Shown: positions 1 to 10,233, numbered from the stretch's first letter. The stretch is 29,345 nt of DNA from Tritrichomonas foetus (GCA_001839685.1 MLAK01001370.1:230967-260311), one strand, 5' to 3'. Numbers and translations are program-made. The notes: a model not told the origin generated them from the sequence alone.

Positions 1-589
1 TTTTTTTTTCGGATTTGGCTTTTATTTCACTGAATTTATTAGATAATTCGCAAAAAGAACTATTTAATTCGGTTATTTTTTGTTTTAACTGAGTGTTTTC
101 ATATGTCAATGACGAGATCTTTTGTTTCAAACGGTTATGTTCCTTTTTTAATAACTCATTTTCAATTCTGCATTGAAATTGATCAAAATTTGGGTTGCTT
201 TGGAGCAAACTGATAATTTCCGTTTTATTCATTGAATCAATATAGTTTTGAACATCTATATATTCACTAATTGCCGGTACATTAATTATCTCTGTATGAG
301 AAAACGACAATAAGTGAAATTTATTATTGCATTCATGAAAAGTTTGTTTCTCCGGGAAATTTGGAGCTTTTGAATCTACATAATTCTTTGTTTGAATCAG
401 ATGACAGTTTTTGTGAAAAAACAAGCGCATTTGATTGATATTATAGGTTGTAATAGGAATATTGCAGATTTTCAAAGCCTGCTCAATTGCAGTTCTTCGC
501 ATTTTGCTTCCCTGTAGTGAATGGTGATAGCAAAATATATAGGGATAGAAAAAAGTTAGTTTATTCGCTGGAACAAACACTTTATCCAT
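1..589 (-). CDS. Partial gene, coiled-coil protein of unknown function (5' part only)
   Basis: An open frame starts at the ATG at 589-587 and runs without a stop to base 1, so about 196 codons are visible and the 3' end lies outside the window. Residues 1 to about 135 are mixed in composition and start MDKVFVPANKLTFFYPYIF. From about residue 140 to the edge the sequence is rich in Glu, Lys, Leu and Asn with leucines spaced as in a coiled coil (for example ENELLKKEHNRLKQKISSL). The codon pattern is consistent throughout and there is no internal stop, which supports a real gene. I do not recognise the family; an N-terminal globular module followed by a coiled coil is common in trichomonad lineage-specific proteins. 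The upstream region carries a 34-base direct repeat. The poly-T at 1-9 encodes terminal lysines, so the reading frame beyond it is uncertain. Confidence 0.7.
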   Translation of the reverse strand, partial: MDKVFVPANKLTFFYPYIFCYHHSLQGSKMRRTAIEQALKICNIPITTYNINQMRLFFHKNCHLIQTKNYVDSKAPNFPEKQTFHECNNKFHLLSFSHTEIINVPAISEYIDVQNYIDSMNKTEIISLLQSNPNFDQFQCRIENELLKKEHNRLKQKISSLTYENTQLKQKITELNSSFCELSNKFSEIKAKSEKK

Positions 590-686
590 TTTGAAAATGG
601 CGGATTTTTAGTAAAAAAATTGAATAATATAATTTCAGGGATTATTGAAAATATTTCAATGAAAAAGTTGATAAAATTGTGAAAGA

Positions 687-765
687 AACTTTTTCAATAA
701 TTCTAGTAACATAACTTTTTAAGTGACGAATAACTTTTTCAATAATTCTAGTAACATAACTTTTT
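687..765. repeat. Perfect 34-base direct repeat (two copies, 45-base period)
   Basis: Bases 687-720 and 732-765 are identical, separated by 11 bases. Each unit begins AACTTTTTCAATAATTCTAG and ends in AACTTTTT. The pair lies about 100-175 bases upstream of the ATG of the minus-strand partial gene and just past the 3' end of the kelch gene, so it may be a duplicated upstream element. Its reverse complement contains GAAAAAGTTAT, a string also found in two other intergenic regions here. Confidence 0.9.
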
Positions 766-906
766 CTAAATCATTCATAGAGCTGCTTCAAAATTTTGAT
801 ATAGCTCGATGTGATGTCAGTTGCCCCTTAAGAATTTAAAATCCAAATTTATTATTTTTATAAAATAAAGACAATGTCAAGTGAATAAACAAGCCTTTAT
901 TTATTT

Positions 907-2046
907 TTATTTTGCCTTGGCGTCCACCTGCGAACCCTTTCCAAGCATTGTCAGGAAATCAAGGTGCTGGTTCACTTGCGCCATCGGCTGCCCTACAGAC
1001 AACTCAGTCAAAGGTTGCGAATCTATGTCGGATGACTCCCATACCGCAATTAATTTTCTTTCATCCTCAATATAGAAAACGATTCGTGGAGCGTCTGTTT
1101 CTTTTGCGTCTTCAGACAAAATGACTGAATAGCAAAGCCAATTTGCTCTCTCGCAGTCAAAAACAAACAATCGAGTTTTCGAGCCACTTCCGATTGTTTC
1201 AAAAGCGAAAAATGTCGATCCCATTGCAACAGTTGACAAATTTTCAAGGGAAATTGGTGGCTCAACGCCAGTTGTAGGAATGACCTTCATTGTGAAGTCT
1301 TTCAAATCTAATGCTAAAACAGTGCGGGGAACTGATAGTCCAAAAATGTAATAAGTAGTATTAATTAAAGTTCCGCATGCTCCTGAACGGAAAATGTATT
1401 CTGTGTCAATTTTTGTCCATTCTGATGTCTCTGTGTTATACTTATATAGTGAAGAGGGCATAGGTGCACCAGTTGATGCCCATATAACAATAAACTTGTT
1501 ATAATAAGTCATTAATGGATTTGCACATGGCGGAGGGGTTGGACCTTTTGTTTCTGGCTGGACCATCTCGAGTGTGTCTAAATCGATATAATGAAGGTCC
1601 TGGACTGCTTGATTTGGTTTTGAAAGACCTCCGAAAAACCATATTTTATTATCGAAATATGTTGATCCACAACCGGCGCGAGGTGTAACACCTTTAACTG
1701 AGAGGCGTTTCCATTCTTTCGTATCAAGCGAAAATTGCCAAAACTGAGAGGAAAAGCTTTCGTTCAAATTTTGACCATATGCACAATAAATGCTGCGTTT
1801 GGAAGAAACATAGTTAATTGATTGACCACTGCATTGGGCTGGAGCATCACCTTTTGTTGGGATAAGAGACCAAACTGAACCAAACGGTAATAAAAGATTG
1901 ATATCTTCTTGTTCGTTATTGGATTCTGACTTGTCGCCTGAATTTCTTGATGTGAAAACACGTCGGCAATCTTTCGCTGCAAATTCGGGTGCAAAAACAC
2001 GGGTTCCTGGGGAAGGAGCACGCGCTTTTTGATTTATTTTTCTCAT
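907..2046 (-). CDS. Kelch-like beta-propeller protein
   Basis: A 379-residue protein with a basic, probably disordered N-terminus (1-55) followed by kelch-type blades. Each visible blade has the pattern hydrophobic strand, small-residue turn, then a YxYNTETxxW or FSLDTKEW strand: 'FWQFSLDTKEWKRL' near 102-115, 'IWFFGG' at 135-140 followed by 'LHYIDLDTLEM' at 151-161, and 'LYKYNTETSEWTKI' near 200-213. These are the hallmarks of galactose-oxidase/kelch propellers, which act as protein-interaction scaffolds. About five or six blades fit; no BTB, F-box or other partner domain is visible, so the specific role cannot be given. The stop reads TAAA. A TCATA initiator-like string (2051-2047) abuts the ATG, which would leave an extremely short leader. 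Transcribed in the same direction as the TAF2 gene upstream of it, 315 bases away. Confidence 0.85.
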   Translation of the reverse strand: MRKINQKARAPSPGTRVFAPEFAAKDCRRVFTSRNSGDKSESNNEQEDINLLLPFGSVWSLIPTKGDAPAQCSGQSINYVSSKRSIYCAYGQNLNESFSSQFWQFSLDTKEWKRLSVKGVTPRAGCGSTYFDNKIWFFGGLSKPNQAVQDLHYIDLDTLEMVQPETKGPTPPPCANPLMTYYNKFIVIWASTGAPMPSSLYKYNTETSEWTKIDTEYIFRSGACGTLINTTYYIFGLSVPRTVLALDLKDFTMKVIPTTGVEPPISLENLSTVAMGSTFFAFETIGSGSKTRLFVFDCERANWLCYSVILSEDAKETDAPRIVFYIEDERKLIAVWESSDIDSQPLTELSVGQPMAQVNQHLDFLTMLGKGSQVDAKAK

Positions 2047-2361
2047 TATGATGGGTATTTTCGCCTTGGATTTGAGAAGTTCAAGGTGAAATTACGGAGG
2101 TTTGAAATTAAGTTGAACTTCACTTTTGACGAAAAAAAAAATAATTCAATGAATTTTATGAAAAAGTGGAATACATTTTAATCAACGTCAACTTTTTAAA
2201 TTATCTCATTCAATTTTTTCACCAAAATCAAAAAATATCAATGACAACATTTTTAGTATATTACAGTCATTGAAAATCAATAAACATAATATAAATTTAC
2301 AAAATATTTCAAGTTAGAAAAGAGGAGAAGGTAAAAATTGAATGGAAAAATAACTGAACAT

Positions 2362-5300
2362 TTATTTTGGCTTGGGATTCTGCAGCTGTGACGGCGGTGG
2401 AACTGGGTGTGGTCTGTTTTCGTTATCCGAAATTGGCTTCATCTCGTACGCACGTTGGCGGGATCCCTGGTCATACGAACGTCGCGAATTTCTTCCATTG
2501 TGGCCTCGCTGGTCATCGCTGTACCTACTATTGCTGCCACCTCCACGGTCATACTCACGTTTATTATTATTGTCACGTCTTGCATAATCTCTTTCTTTAA
2601 AATCTCTATTATTGTCTCGGTCTCTATTATTGTCTCGGTCTCTATCTCTTTCATTTCCATCTCTGTCTACCGAAGATGCTCGTGAAGAAGAAGATCTGTC
2701 TCTATCTCTATTATTATCTCTATCTCGGTCTCTATCCCTATCTCGGTCACGATCCCTGTCTCTGTTTTCTCGATCTCTATCGCGATCACGTTCTCGATTG
2801 GTGTTCAAACCGTCTCTCTTTGAGCGATCCCTGTCTCTGTCACGGTCACGGTCTCTTTCTCGATCACGGTTATCTCTAGAATCTCTATTATCTATGGAAT
2901 CACGTCCGCTTCCGTGATCGTGCCTGTCTTTATCGCGGTGATCGGAACTGCTGGTGCTTCTGTTTCGTGACTTTTCTTTATCTTTATCACGGTCTTTATC
3001 TCTATCTCTATCGCGGTCTCTTTCACGATCTCTATCTTTGCTTTTATCCTTATCTTTGTCTGTATGAGAAGAAGATGAAGAAGAAGGTTTGGATCGATCT
3101 CTTTCTTTATCTTTATCTTTATCTCTGTCTCTTTCTTTATCACGATCATGACGATCTTTATTTCTATCTCTATCACGATCTCTTTCTCTATCTCTTTCTT
3201 TATCTTTGTCACGATCTTTATCACGATCCTTATCTCTTTCGCGGTCTTTATCCCGGTCTTTACTGGATGAATGCCTCTTTTCAGAGGAAGAAAGTTTGCT
3301 TGAAGAATCATGATCTTTCTTTGAAGATGAAGAAACTGATGAATCTCTGTCTTTCTTCTTAGATGATTCTGAAGATGGCGAACGCGAATCTTTTTTAAGA
3401 TCGCTGCTGCTTCTTGATTCTCTTTCTGGTTTTCTTGAAGAAGAACTGTCTTTAGTATCTTTCGATTTAGATGAACTAGATTTGGATTTATCAGATTCTT
3501 TCGATTTAGAAATTTCCGTGATCTTTGATGTTGATTTTGAATGATGAAGTCGATCATCATGTGATCTGCGATCCGAAGAATCTTTCTTCTTGTCTTTCTC
3601 TCTCTCCTTTTCTCTCTCTCTATCTTTATCTTTGTTCTTTTCTTTAATTTTATCTCTATCTTTGTCTTTGTTTCTGTCCCTTTCACGATCTTTATCTCTC
3701 TCTCTTTCTCTGTCTTTGTTTCTTTCTCTATCTCGATCACTTTCTTTATCTTTAAGTTGATCAGCAGATTCATCTTTATTTTTGTCATTATCTTTAATGT
3801 TTTCTTTATTAGTTTCTTTCTCTCTTTCTTCGCGTGTTGATTGAGAAAGTGATGGCTGTGACTGTGAATTTGGTGGAGGATTTATTGTTTGATGTTTACC
3901 TTTTCGTCCTATTTGAAGCCTTGGAGGTTGAACATTACCAGGTGCACTTGGAACAGCTGATGCTGTTTTCTTTGGTCCTTTCTTTGATGTTCGTGGCTGT
4001 GTTGGTATTGGAATTCCTTTATCGGCAATTTGTGGTACAGATTGAGAGTTTGGTGGATGCGAAGGGGATGGAATCGATGTAGTAGAAGAGGATGAAGGTG
4101 TCGTAGAATTTGGATGTTGCGTTTTTTGTGATGATGCAAACGAAACCGAATTTGAAACTGATGAAGAAGAGGGTGAATCTTTGGGCTTTGGCGGTGGAGA
4201 TGAAGTTCTAAATGAAGATGTATTAATTGCTGGCGGTGAACTCGTTCTTTTGTGAGAAGAAGAAAGTGATTGACTCTCTTTTTTCTTATCGAGAAGCATA
4301 TCTGTTGTTGCAGCTGATACTCGAGGATTTTTCTTTGCATATGGTGCAGCAGACTTTAGTGATGGCTTGTTTTCAGATTCTTGATCAAATTGTTGTGATT
4401 TTGATACAGATAAACTTTGGTTTCCTTTTATACTTGATGATTTTGACCCAAACGGTGATTTTGAACCTTTCTTAGCTGTTGAAGGAGGAATAACTTCTGG
4501 CTTTGATGTGGATTGAGATGAAGATGAAAGTGAAGAAGAAGATTGTTGTTGGGATAAGGGTGTAGCAACAGGAGTTGTTTCTTGTGAAATTGGTTTAGGA
4601 GGATAGTGACGATTTTCTTCGGGCTTAGGATTACGATAAGAATCGCGAGGGTTAATTTCGCGTTTCTCAATATTCTTGTTATCTTCTGAGGAAATTTTAG
4701 ATTCATAAGATCGAGCAATTTTTGATCGATCTTCACTAATTGGCTTGTTTTCATAGCCACGTGTTGGTTTAGGAACTTCTTTTGGTGCATCATAGGCTCT
4801 AGAACTTGATGGCTGATTATTATAAGGTCGTGATTGTTGTTGTGGTGGTACATTGTATGGACGAGAATTCTGGGGTTGTGAATCATAAGCTCGAACATTT
4901 TGAGCTGGTTTTGGTGGTTGAAATTGACTTTTTGTTTTATTCTCAGTTGGTGGACCTCTCGATACAGAATAAGAAGAAGAAGAGGAAGAAGAAGGTGGCG
5001 GGGTTTGTGGCTCAAGTTTCGATAATTGCGAATGATGAGTTAATGGTCTTTCAACAGGACGATGAGCTGGACTATATTCAAATGATCTTGGTTCACGAAT
5101 ATAATTAGTTTGAGAAGGCTGAGGTGGAGGTGGAGGTGAAGAGTGCTTTGGTTTTCCGTTTAGTCTAGCTGGAACAACAGAAGCTATTGGTTTTGATGGC
5201 TTCTGTGGTGGGAGTTGTGAACCTCTTTCAACTATATATAATCCATCATATTGCGAATATTTTACGACCAAGTCAGGAAGTTTCGCTTCTTTACTCTGCA

Positions 5301-8199
5301 TTTCAAAGAATCTATGAATTGGTTCAGGACAACCTTTCCCATATAAAGTTGTATAAGCACGAAGAGCTTCAGATCGAAGAAGTCCATGATGTTTTGCTGA
5401 TTTTGTCATGATCGTCCAAAGGGTCTCTACAATTGCAACAGAATGATCAATTGTTGGTGGAACATTATTTTCCTGATCAAAAGGATTAAATAATCCACCG
5501 TTTACAAAGAATTTAATTATATCATTTCGTGTTGGATAAAGTGTACGTGGTATTGATAAAAGATATGATTCGAAATGATCATCAGCACCTTGATATAAAC
5601 CGTTTCTGATTAATCTATAAATTTCTCTAAGACACATTGCTGCAGCAACAAAATGTCGATTATCAACAAGACGTTTAATGTCAGAAATAAGATCAGTGAA
5701 AGTAATTGAAAAATCTTTTGGATAAAGACACAAATATAAAAGGCATTTAAAAACAATTGCTCTGCATTCATAATAATAAGTTTGTTGTTGAACAACACTT
5801 CGCATTTCTTTAATATTTGGTTTTTGCATTTTTGGATTTTTAAGAGCTATAGCTGTTTGTGCTGTATATCCACAGCTGGTAATAATATTGCAAAAGCTTG
5901 GAATAGTTGCGTGTAAATTAAGTTTGTTTTGAATCAATTCCCATGATTTTTTAGTAAATTCATCGTTTTCTGGTTTAATTCTACCAAGGGCAAGTTCAAC
6001 TTCAGCATTGAATGAATCATCATTATATGCATTGGTTGTATTTTTAGCTTTATCCATGATATTATGAAGCAAATCAACAATATCATGTGGTGTATAATCT
6101 TGGCCATTCCTGATAATAGATAATGCTTTAATAACTTCAAGTTGAACATAATGCCTTGGAATATCATCGAAATTATGTCCTTTTGGCGTTTTTTCATTCG
6201 CTTCGCAAAATTCTTTCACATACCAACTTTTTAGTATTCTCATATGAACGTGATCTTTTTTATCACTATCGTATTTAGCTAAAGCTCTGGCCACGTGACA
6301 TCTTACACCATAATAATAATCCACTTTTTTCTCTTTATCATTCTCATTAAAATTATATAAAATTGTTCGTAATAATTCAATGGTCTCATCATTTGTAGCA
6401 AACTGTTCAAGTTCAGAGATAGTTTCATGTTGGACGAAAACATCACGACGTAGATCAATTTGATGATGAAGCATATATTCAGGTAATTTAGCACGAACTC
6501 TGCAAATCCATGTTGGTTTCGGGTCAAGCGAAATCCAAAGAATTGCACTGGATACTTTAATTGTAACAGTTTCGAAACTCTGAAATTTATATGTTTCTTT
6601 TCTCTTTTTATATTTAGTTGCAAAGAACTGAAGTGTTTGTTGTTGAATCTGATTTTCAACCGAAAAAAAAGTATTTGTTTTATTATTTAAATCACGAAGT
6701 TGAGCCACAATTTGGCCAGTAAAGCATTGAACTCTGGTTTTACATGAAGGAGATTGATAAATAACCAATTTCACAATATGTTGTCTTTTATCAACGTGAA
6801 AATTAAATGTAAAAATTGGAAACCCATTCGATTCTAACCATTGCTCTTTAAATTTCGTAAAATTGATACCTGGACAAAATTGCTTTAAATCTTTATAAAA
6901 TTGATTTACGAAAAAATCTGTAGATTCTTCACTATTCTTTAAATTCTTACGCATAAGCATTAATAAATGCATATCCGAGTTTTGCATTGATTGTGACAAC
7001 ATATTCATTAATAATTTTGCTTTAATTTTTAAATAATAATCGTTAAATGAATTTCCAGTAGCAGGATCAACGGAATTCACAAGAACTTCTTGATGAATAT
7101 CTTCAACGTATAAAGTATTTAAATCATTCCATCTTCTATCAGGTTGAAAACAAGAAGTAAAATATTTAGTTGCTAAAACATCGGCAAAATAGGCAATAAA
7201 ACCAGTTTGTAACCAAGTTTTTTTCGGTTTTGGAACAGGGAACAAATAGACAATAAATTGTGCAAGGAGAGCTTCAATTATTTTCGGAATAACAACAGGA
7301 ATTACATTGATATTCTTAATTGGAAGCATCATTGAAGGAGGAAAAAAAAAGACGCCGGGGAGCATCCGAAATTCGTTCAAAAAAGGTAAAGAAACAAATG
7401 ACATTGAAGGAAAAATTGGTTCGTCATAGTCTAAATTGGTCATTACGTCCTGGAGAAGGTCTGGGATTGGTTTAAGCGTGTTTTGAAAGGTTTCTTTATC
7501 AGATAAAAAGTAGATTTTTGATTCATGAAATTCAGAAAAAGGAAATGGCTCAGTATTGAATGGACCAAGTGCGAATCCAACAGCTGATGAAACAACTGGA
7601 AAAGGAATTTTAAATTGCATCGTGTTGGTTTGTGATTTCAAATCAGTGGCAATGAGATTTGACTCACCTGGTCCAATTCCAACAAGTTTATCATGATAGG
7701 TAATGATGAGTGAGTAAAAAGACCTCTGGGCACGCGTATCAACACATGGAAACCAAGAAGATGGACCGTCAGCCTCATTGTCTGTAAAAATAACGTCATT
7801 TTCCCTAATAATTGCGGTGGAATCGTTATTGACTTGAAATTCGACTCTGACTGTAAATGGAAGTGGCGTTTCGTCGCTAAATGGAATAACCAAATCCGGT
7901 GATTGTAGTACCGTCTGACAAACGGCCGCAAAATTTGAGCTGTCTCGAATAAATTGAGAAGTATCGAAGTCAAAAGCTTTCCGCGAATCAATAAAAGTGA
8001 ACTCCTTTGGAATCAAATCGCCTTTGTGATTGATCGCAACCGATTTGATCTGCATTTGGCGGGCTGATAAAAATATGACACGAGGTGGAGGATCTGAGGT
8101 CGCTTCGAAATCAATTTCAGTAAATCCGGCAATTTCGCGTGTCTGGGGGTCAACCGTGATATTGATACACTGCCGTTTTACACGGAGACCAGCAGACAT
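2362..8199 (-). CDS. TAF2: TFIID subunit TAF2 homologue with long RD/KD-rich tail
   Basis: A 1945-residue protein. Residues 1 to about 360 match the M1-aminopeptidase-like half of TAF2: WFPCVD at 149-154 (shared with human TAF2), AVGFALGPF at 206-214, and a helix pair at 304-338 where M1 enzymes carry HExxH and NEGF. Here the zinc-ligand and catalytic positions are Ala310, Leu311, Gln314 and Thr332, so it cannot be an active peptidase, as in known TAF2. Residues about 550-1000 are helical HEAT-like repeats, including YYGVRCHVARALAKYDS and IIKFFVNGGLFNPF. From about 1010 the chain is disordered: Pro/Ser/Gln-rich to about 1450, then almost pure RD, KD, RE and S tracts to the end. In metazoans TAF2 with TAF1 helps TFIID contact the initiator element. 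The start is the only reasonable ATG; the stop reads TAAA. TAF2 of other eukaryotes is about 1000-1400 residues with a shorter lysine-rich tail. Confidence 0.88.
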   Translation of the reverse strand: MSAGLRVKRQCINITVDPQTREIAGFTEIDFEATSDPPPRVIFLSARQMQIKSVAINHKGDLIPKEFTFIDSRKAFDFDTSQFIRDSSNFAAVCQTVLQSPDLVIPFSDETPLPFTVRVEFQVNNDSTAIIRENDVIFTDNEADGPSSWFPCVDTRAQRSFYSLIITYHDKLVGIGPGESNLIATDLKSQTNTMQFKIPFPVVSSAVGFALGPFNTEPFPFSEFHESKIYFLSDKETFQNTLKPIPDLLQDVMTNLDYDEPIFPSMSFVSLPFLNEFRMLPGVFFFPPSMMLPIKNINVIPVVIPKIIEALLAQFIVYLFPVPKPKKTWLQTGFIAYFADVLATKYFTSCFQPDRRWNDLNTLYVEDIHQEVLVNSVDPATGNSFNDYYLKIKAKLLMNMLSQSMQNSDMHLLMLMRKNLKNSEESTDFFVNQFYKDLKQFCPGINFTKFKEQWLESNGFPIFTFNFHVDKRQHIVKLVIYQSPSCKTRVQCFTGQIVAQLRDLNNKTNTFFSVENQIQQQTLQFFATKYKKRKETYKFQSFETVTIKVSSAILWISLDPKPTWICRVRAKLPEYMLHHQIDLRRDVFVQHETISELEQFATNDETIELLRTILYNFNENDKEKKVDYYYGVRCHVARALAKYDSDKKDHVHMRILKSWYVKEFCEANEKTPKGHNFDDIPRHYVQLEVIKALSIIRNGQDYTPHDIVDLLHNIMDKAKNTTNAYNDDSFNAEVELALGRIKPENDEFTKKSWELIQNKLNLHATIPSFCNIITSCGYTAQTAIALKNPKMQKPNIKEMRSVVQQQTYYYECRAIVFKCLLYLCLYPKDFSITFTDLISDIKRLVDNRHFVAAAMCLREIYRLIRNGLYQGADDHFESYLLSIPRTLYPTRNDIIKFFVNGGLFNPFDQENNVPPTIDHSVAIVETLWTIMTKSAKHHGLLRSEALRAYTTLYGKGCPEPIHRFFEMQSKEAKLPDLVVKYSQYDGLYIVERGSQLPPQKPSKPIASVVPARLNGKPKHSSPPPPPQPSQTNYIREPRSFEYSPAHRPVERPLTHHSQLSKLEPQTPPPSSSSSSSYSVSRGPPTENKTKSQFQPPKPAQNVRAYDSQPQNSRPYNVPPQQQSRPYNNQPSSSRAYDAPKEVPKPTRGYENKPISEDRSKIARSYESKISSEDNKNIEKREINPRDSYRNPKPEENRHYPPKPISQETTPVATPLSQQQSSSSLSSSSQSTSKPEVIPPSTAKKGSKSPFGSKSSSIKGNQSLSVSKSQQFDQESENKPSLKSAAPYAKKNPRVSAATTDMLLDKKKESQSLSSSHKRTSSPPAINTSSFRTSSPPPKPKDSPSSSSVSNSVSFASSQKTQHPNSTTPSSSSTTSIPSPSHPPNSQSVPQIADKGIPIPTQPRTSKKGPKKTASAVPSAPGNVQPPRLQIGRKGKHQTINPPPNSQSQPSLSQSTREEREKETNKENIKDNDKNKDESADQLKDKESDRDRERNKDRERERDKDRERDRNKDKDRDKIKEKNKDKDREREKEREKDKKKDSSDRRSHDDRLHHSKSTSKITEISKSKESDKSKSSSSKSKDTKDSSSSRKPERESRSSSDLKKDSRSPSSESSKKKDRDSSVSSSSKKDHDSSSKLSSSEKRHSSSKDRDKDRERDKDRDKDRDKDKERDRERDRDRDRNKDRHDRDKERDRDKDKDKERDRSKPSSSSSSHTDKDKDKSKDRDRERDRDRDRDKDRDKDKEKSRNRSTSSSDHRDKDRHDHGSGRDSIDNRDSRDNRDRERDRDRDRDRDRSKRDGLNTNRERDRDRDRENRDRDRDRDRDRDRDRDNNRDRDRSSSSRASSVDRDGNERDRDRDNNRDRDNNRDFKERDYARRDNNNKREYDRGGGSNSRYSDDQRGHNGRNSRRSYDQGSRQRAYEMKPISDNENRPHPVPPPSQLQNPKPK
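2573..3800 (-). repeat. Coding six-base repeat tracts (RD/KD/RE dipeptides)
   Basis: Within the TAF2 tail the DNA is made of near-repeats of AGAGAT, AAAGAT and CGAGAT on the minus strand (seen as atctct, atcttt, gtctct on the plus strand). The densest blocks are about 2573-2870, 2975-3260 and 3590-3800, broken by Ser-rich segments. The codon choice varies between copies (AGA, CGA, CGT, CGC, CGG for Arg), so the tract is selected or ancient at protein level rather than a fresh slippage array. Because the repeat has few T residues on the coding strand, other frames stay open and produce long false ORFs. Confidence 0.85.
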
Positions 8200-10222
8200 G
8201 AGATTCTAGGACTTATAATTGAATGCGTATCGGCGTATCGTCGAGTACTTCAAAAATTAAAACTTCTACTTTTTCCATATTTATATGGTCTGTAGTTCTG
8301 AAGAAAAGGCCAAATAAATACTGAAGAAGTTGAAGGAAATTTTTGGATTTCTTTTTGGAGAAAAGTCTTGTTGTGATCCCTCAAGAAACAAACAAGAAGA
8401 ATTGAAACATTAGAAAAAGATATTATAGGAAAGGTTTTGTTTCAAGCATTAATTCGGCAAATATTACGAAATTTTGATGAAAAAATGAATTCACCAAAGT
8501 TTTAGGATTATTATTTTATAAATTATGTTGTTTGTTATCTAATGACACGAGATCTTCTGGAAAATCGTTGATTCATGAAAAAAAACTAAAAATGATCGAA
8601 ATCATATTTTTATTCTCTTATTTTGATAAATATCCCAATAAATGAACTCTTTCAAAATTTTATAGATTATATTCTACAAGTTATCCATCTTTCAACTCAA
8701 TTCGAAATTTGAAAAAGTATTAATCAAGTTATATGTTTCGATCATAATGATGTGAACAGATTTATTTATGAGAATTATGTAGGTACTTTTGGTAGATCAA
8801 TCCAAAATGCCATTTATTTATTTTAATTGTTTAATAATTTGGAAAAAAAAGACTTAATAGTGCCACTACTTGAAAATAAATCGCTAAACACATTTTTATT
8901 GGGAAATAATTCACAATTGACTAAATTTGAAGAAAAGATACTGTTTGTGAGAAGTGATGTCAGGCACCAAAATAGACGATAGCTTGTGTTTTTGTCAAAA
9001 AGTTTCAATATTTGATCGTTATTCATACAAATAATTTATTTTCAAATGCTTTATGATATGTTATGCACAAAGAGAAATTTATTTATAAATAACATTAAAG
9101 ACTATTTCTCATGAAATTCTAATAAAATACAATTTCTTTACAATAATTTGTCCCATTTCATTTTCTATTTCGACAGAATTGCTTGAATATTCAGGCTTTA
9201 TCAGTTAAAACAATGTTTTTAGATAAATTGGTCAATCAACTTTAATTAATCGTATAAATATTTTATTAATTAAAATTATCTATTTCGAACTTTCGGGTAC
9301 TCTCGTGGATTTTCTGTCATTTGATATAGCTCAATCATTTGTTATAACTATTTAGAATTCATTTTATAATTGTGAAAATTATATAAAAAGAATTATCATT
9401 GGGTTTACATTATATGAGCAAAGTTGTCGAAATTTATTTTAGATTTATCCTTTGAACTCACTTCTATCATAATTTTGAAATCTACCATCTATTTGATTGT
9501 TTTTCAAATCACTTTTGACAATAACAATGCTTCAATTTTTCATTTTCTGAATTTATTCAAAATTTGAATGTTGGTGCCTGAAATTCAGGCCCTTTGTCTT
9601 ACTCTGATAATAGATTGTCTCTCTTGTGAAATTGATAATCTCAAGGCATATTATTTTTCATGGGCAGTTTAAAACAAATATTCTTATGATGCCAATTCAT
9701 TTATAATAAAATTCTGAATGCATTCAAATTTCATATCAAATGTAATTTTTATCAGAATTATATTTTCAGAGCTTCCTTATTCACCAAATGAAGAAAGTCA
9801 ATCAATCATCAATAGTTGATATATTGGTGTCTTAGTTCACAAAAGTCGGAAAAATTCAAATATTCTCAATATCAGCCCAAAGAATATTCAAATTCCTCTA
9901 CTTTAGAGTAATATTTTATTCTTCATCAAATGCAGTATCACAATTAATATAAAAGACCGGAAATTATGCCTGAAAGAAAGTCAGTGATTTTGTTGATAAA
10001 TGACATATTTGCTTTTAGATTCAGTAAAATTTAATGTGAATGTCAAGTAGAATAATTCACTGCAAATGAAAGTAAATTAAATTTATTCTAAATTTTAAAA
10101 GCTATTGAAAAAACATATTGAATTAATAATTGAAAAGTCCATTTCGAAATGATTCTGCTGACATAATTTAATTCAATATGTTTCAAAGATCAAAAAGTCA
10201 TTCTTTTATTATCTCGAGACTG
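8200..10222. other. AT-rich intergenic region, no supported gene
   Basis: About 2.0 kb between the divergent TAF2 gene (-) and the 10.2 kb locus (+). The left end must hold the TAF2 promoter; no clean TCA(C/T)(A/T) element sits within 30 bases of the TAF2 ATG, the closest related string being TTCAATTATA. I see no tRNA-like cloverleaf, no known RNA and no conserved coding frame. A 67-codon frame on the minus strand at 8823-9026 lacks recognisable features. Confidence 0.5.
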
Positions 10223-10227
10223 TCACA
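10223..10227 (+). promoter_or_regulatory. Initiator-like TCACA, 9-base leader
   Basis: TCACA fits the parabasalid initiator consensus TCA(C/T)(A/T). Taking A at 10225 as +1, the first ATG (10234) is 9 bases downstream, the very short leader typical of trichomonads. It points to the upstream ORF as the first translated frame. A second match, TCATT, lies about 25 bases further upstream. Confidence 0.45.
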
Positions 10228-10233
10228 CCACAA

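Noticed and set aside
2892..3788. 298-codon frame inside TAF2 on the same strand, and several long antisense frames at 2367-3362 and 3834-5108
   Set aside because: They are shadows of the RD/KD and Ser-rich tracts, whose six-base repeats leave other frames open; products are simple Lys/Ile/Glu or Leu/Tyr repeats.
8823..9026. 67-codon minus-strand frame in the TAF2 upstream region
   Set aside because: No domain, no clear initiator and composition expected for AT-rich DNA; kept out though it could be a small gene.
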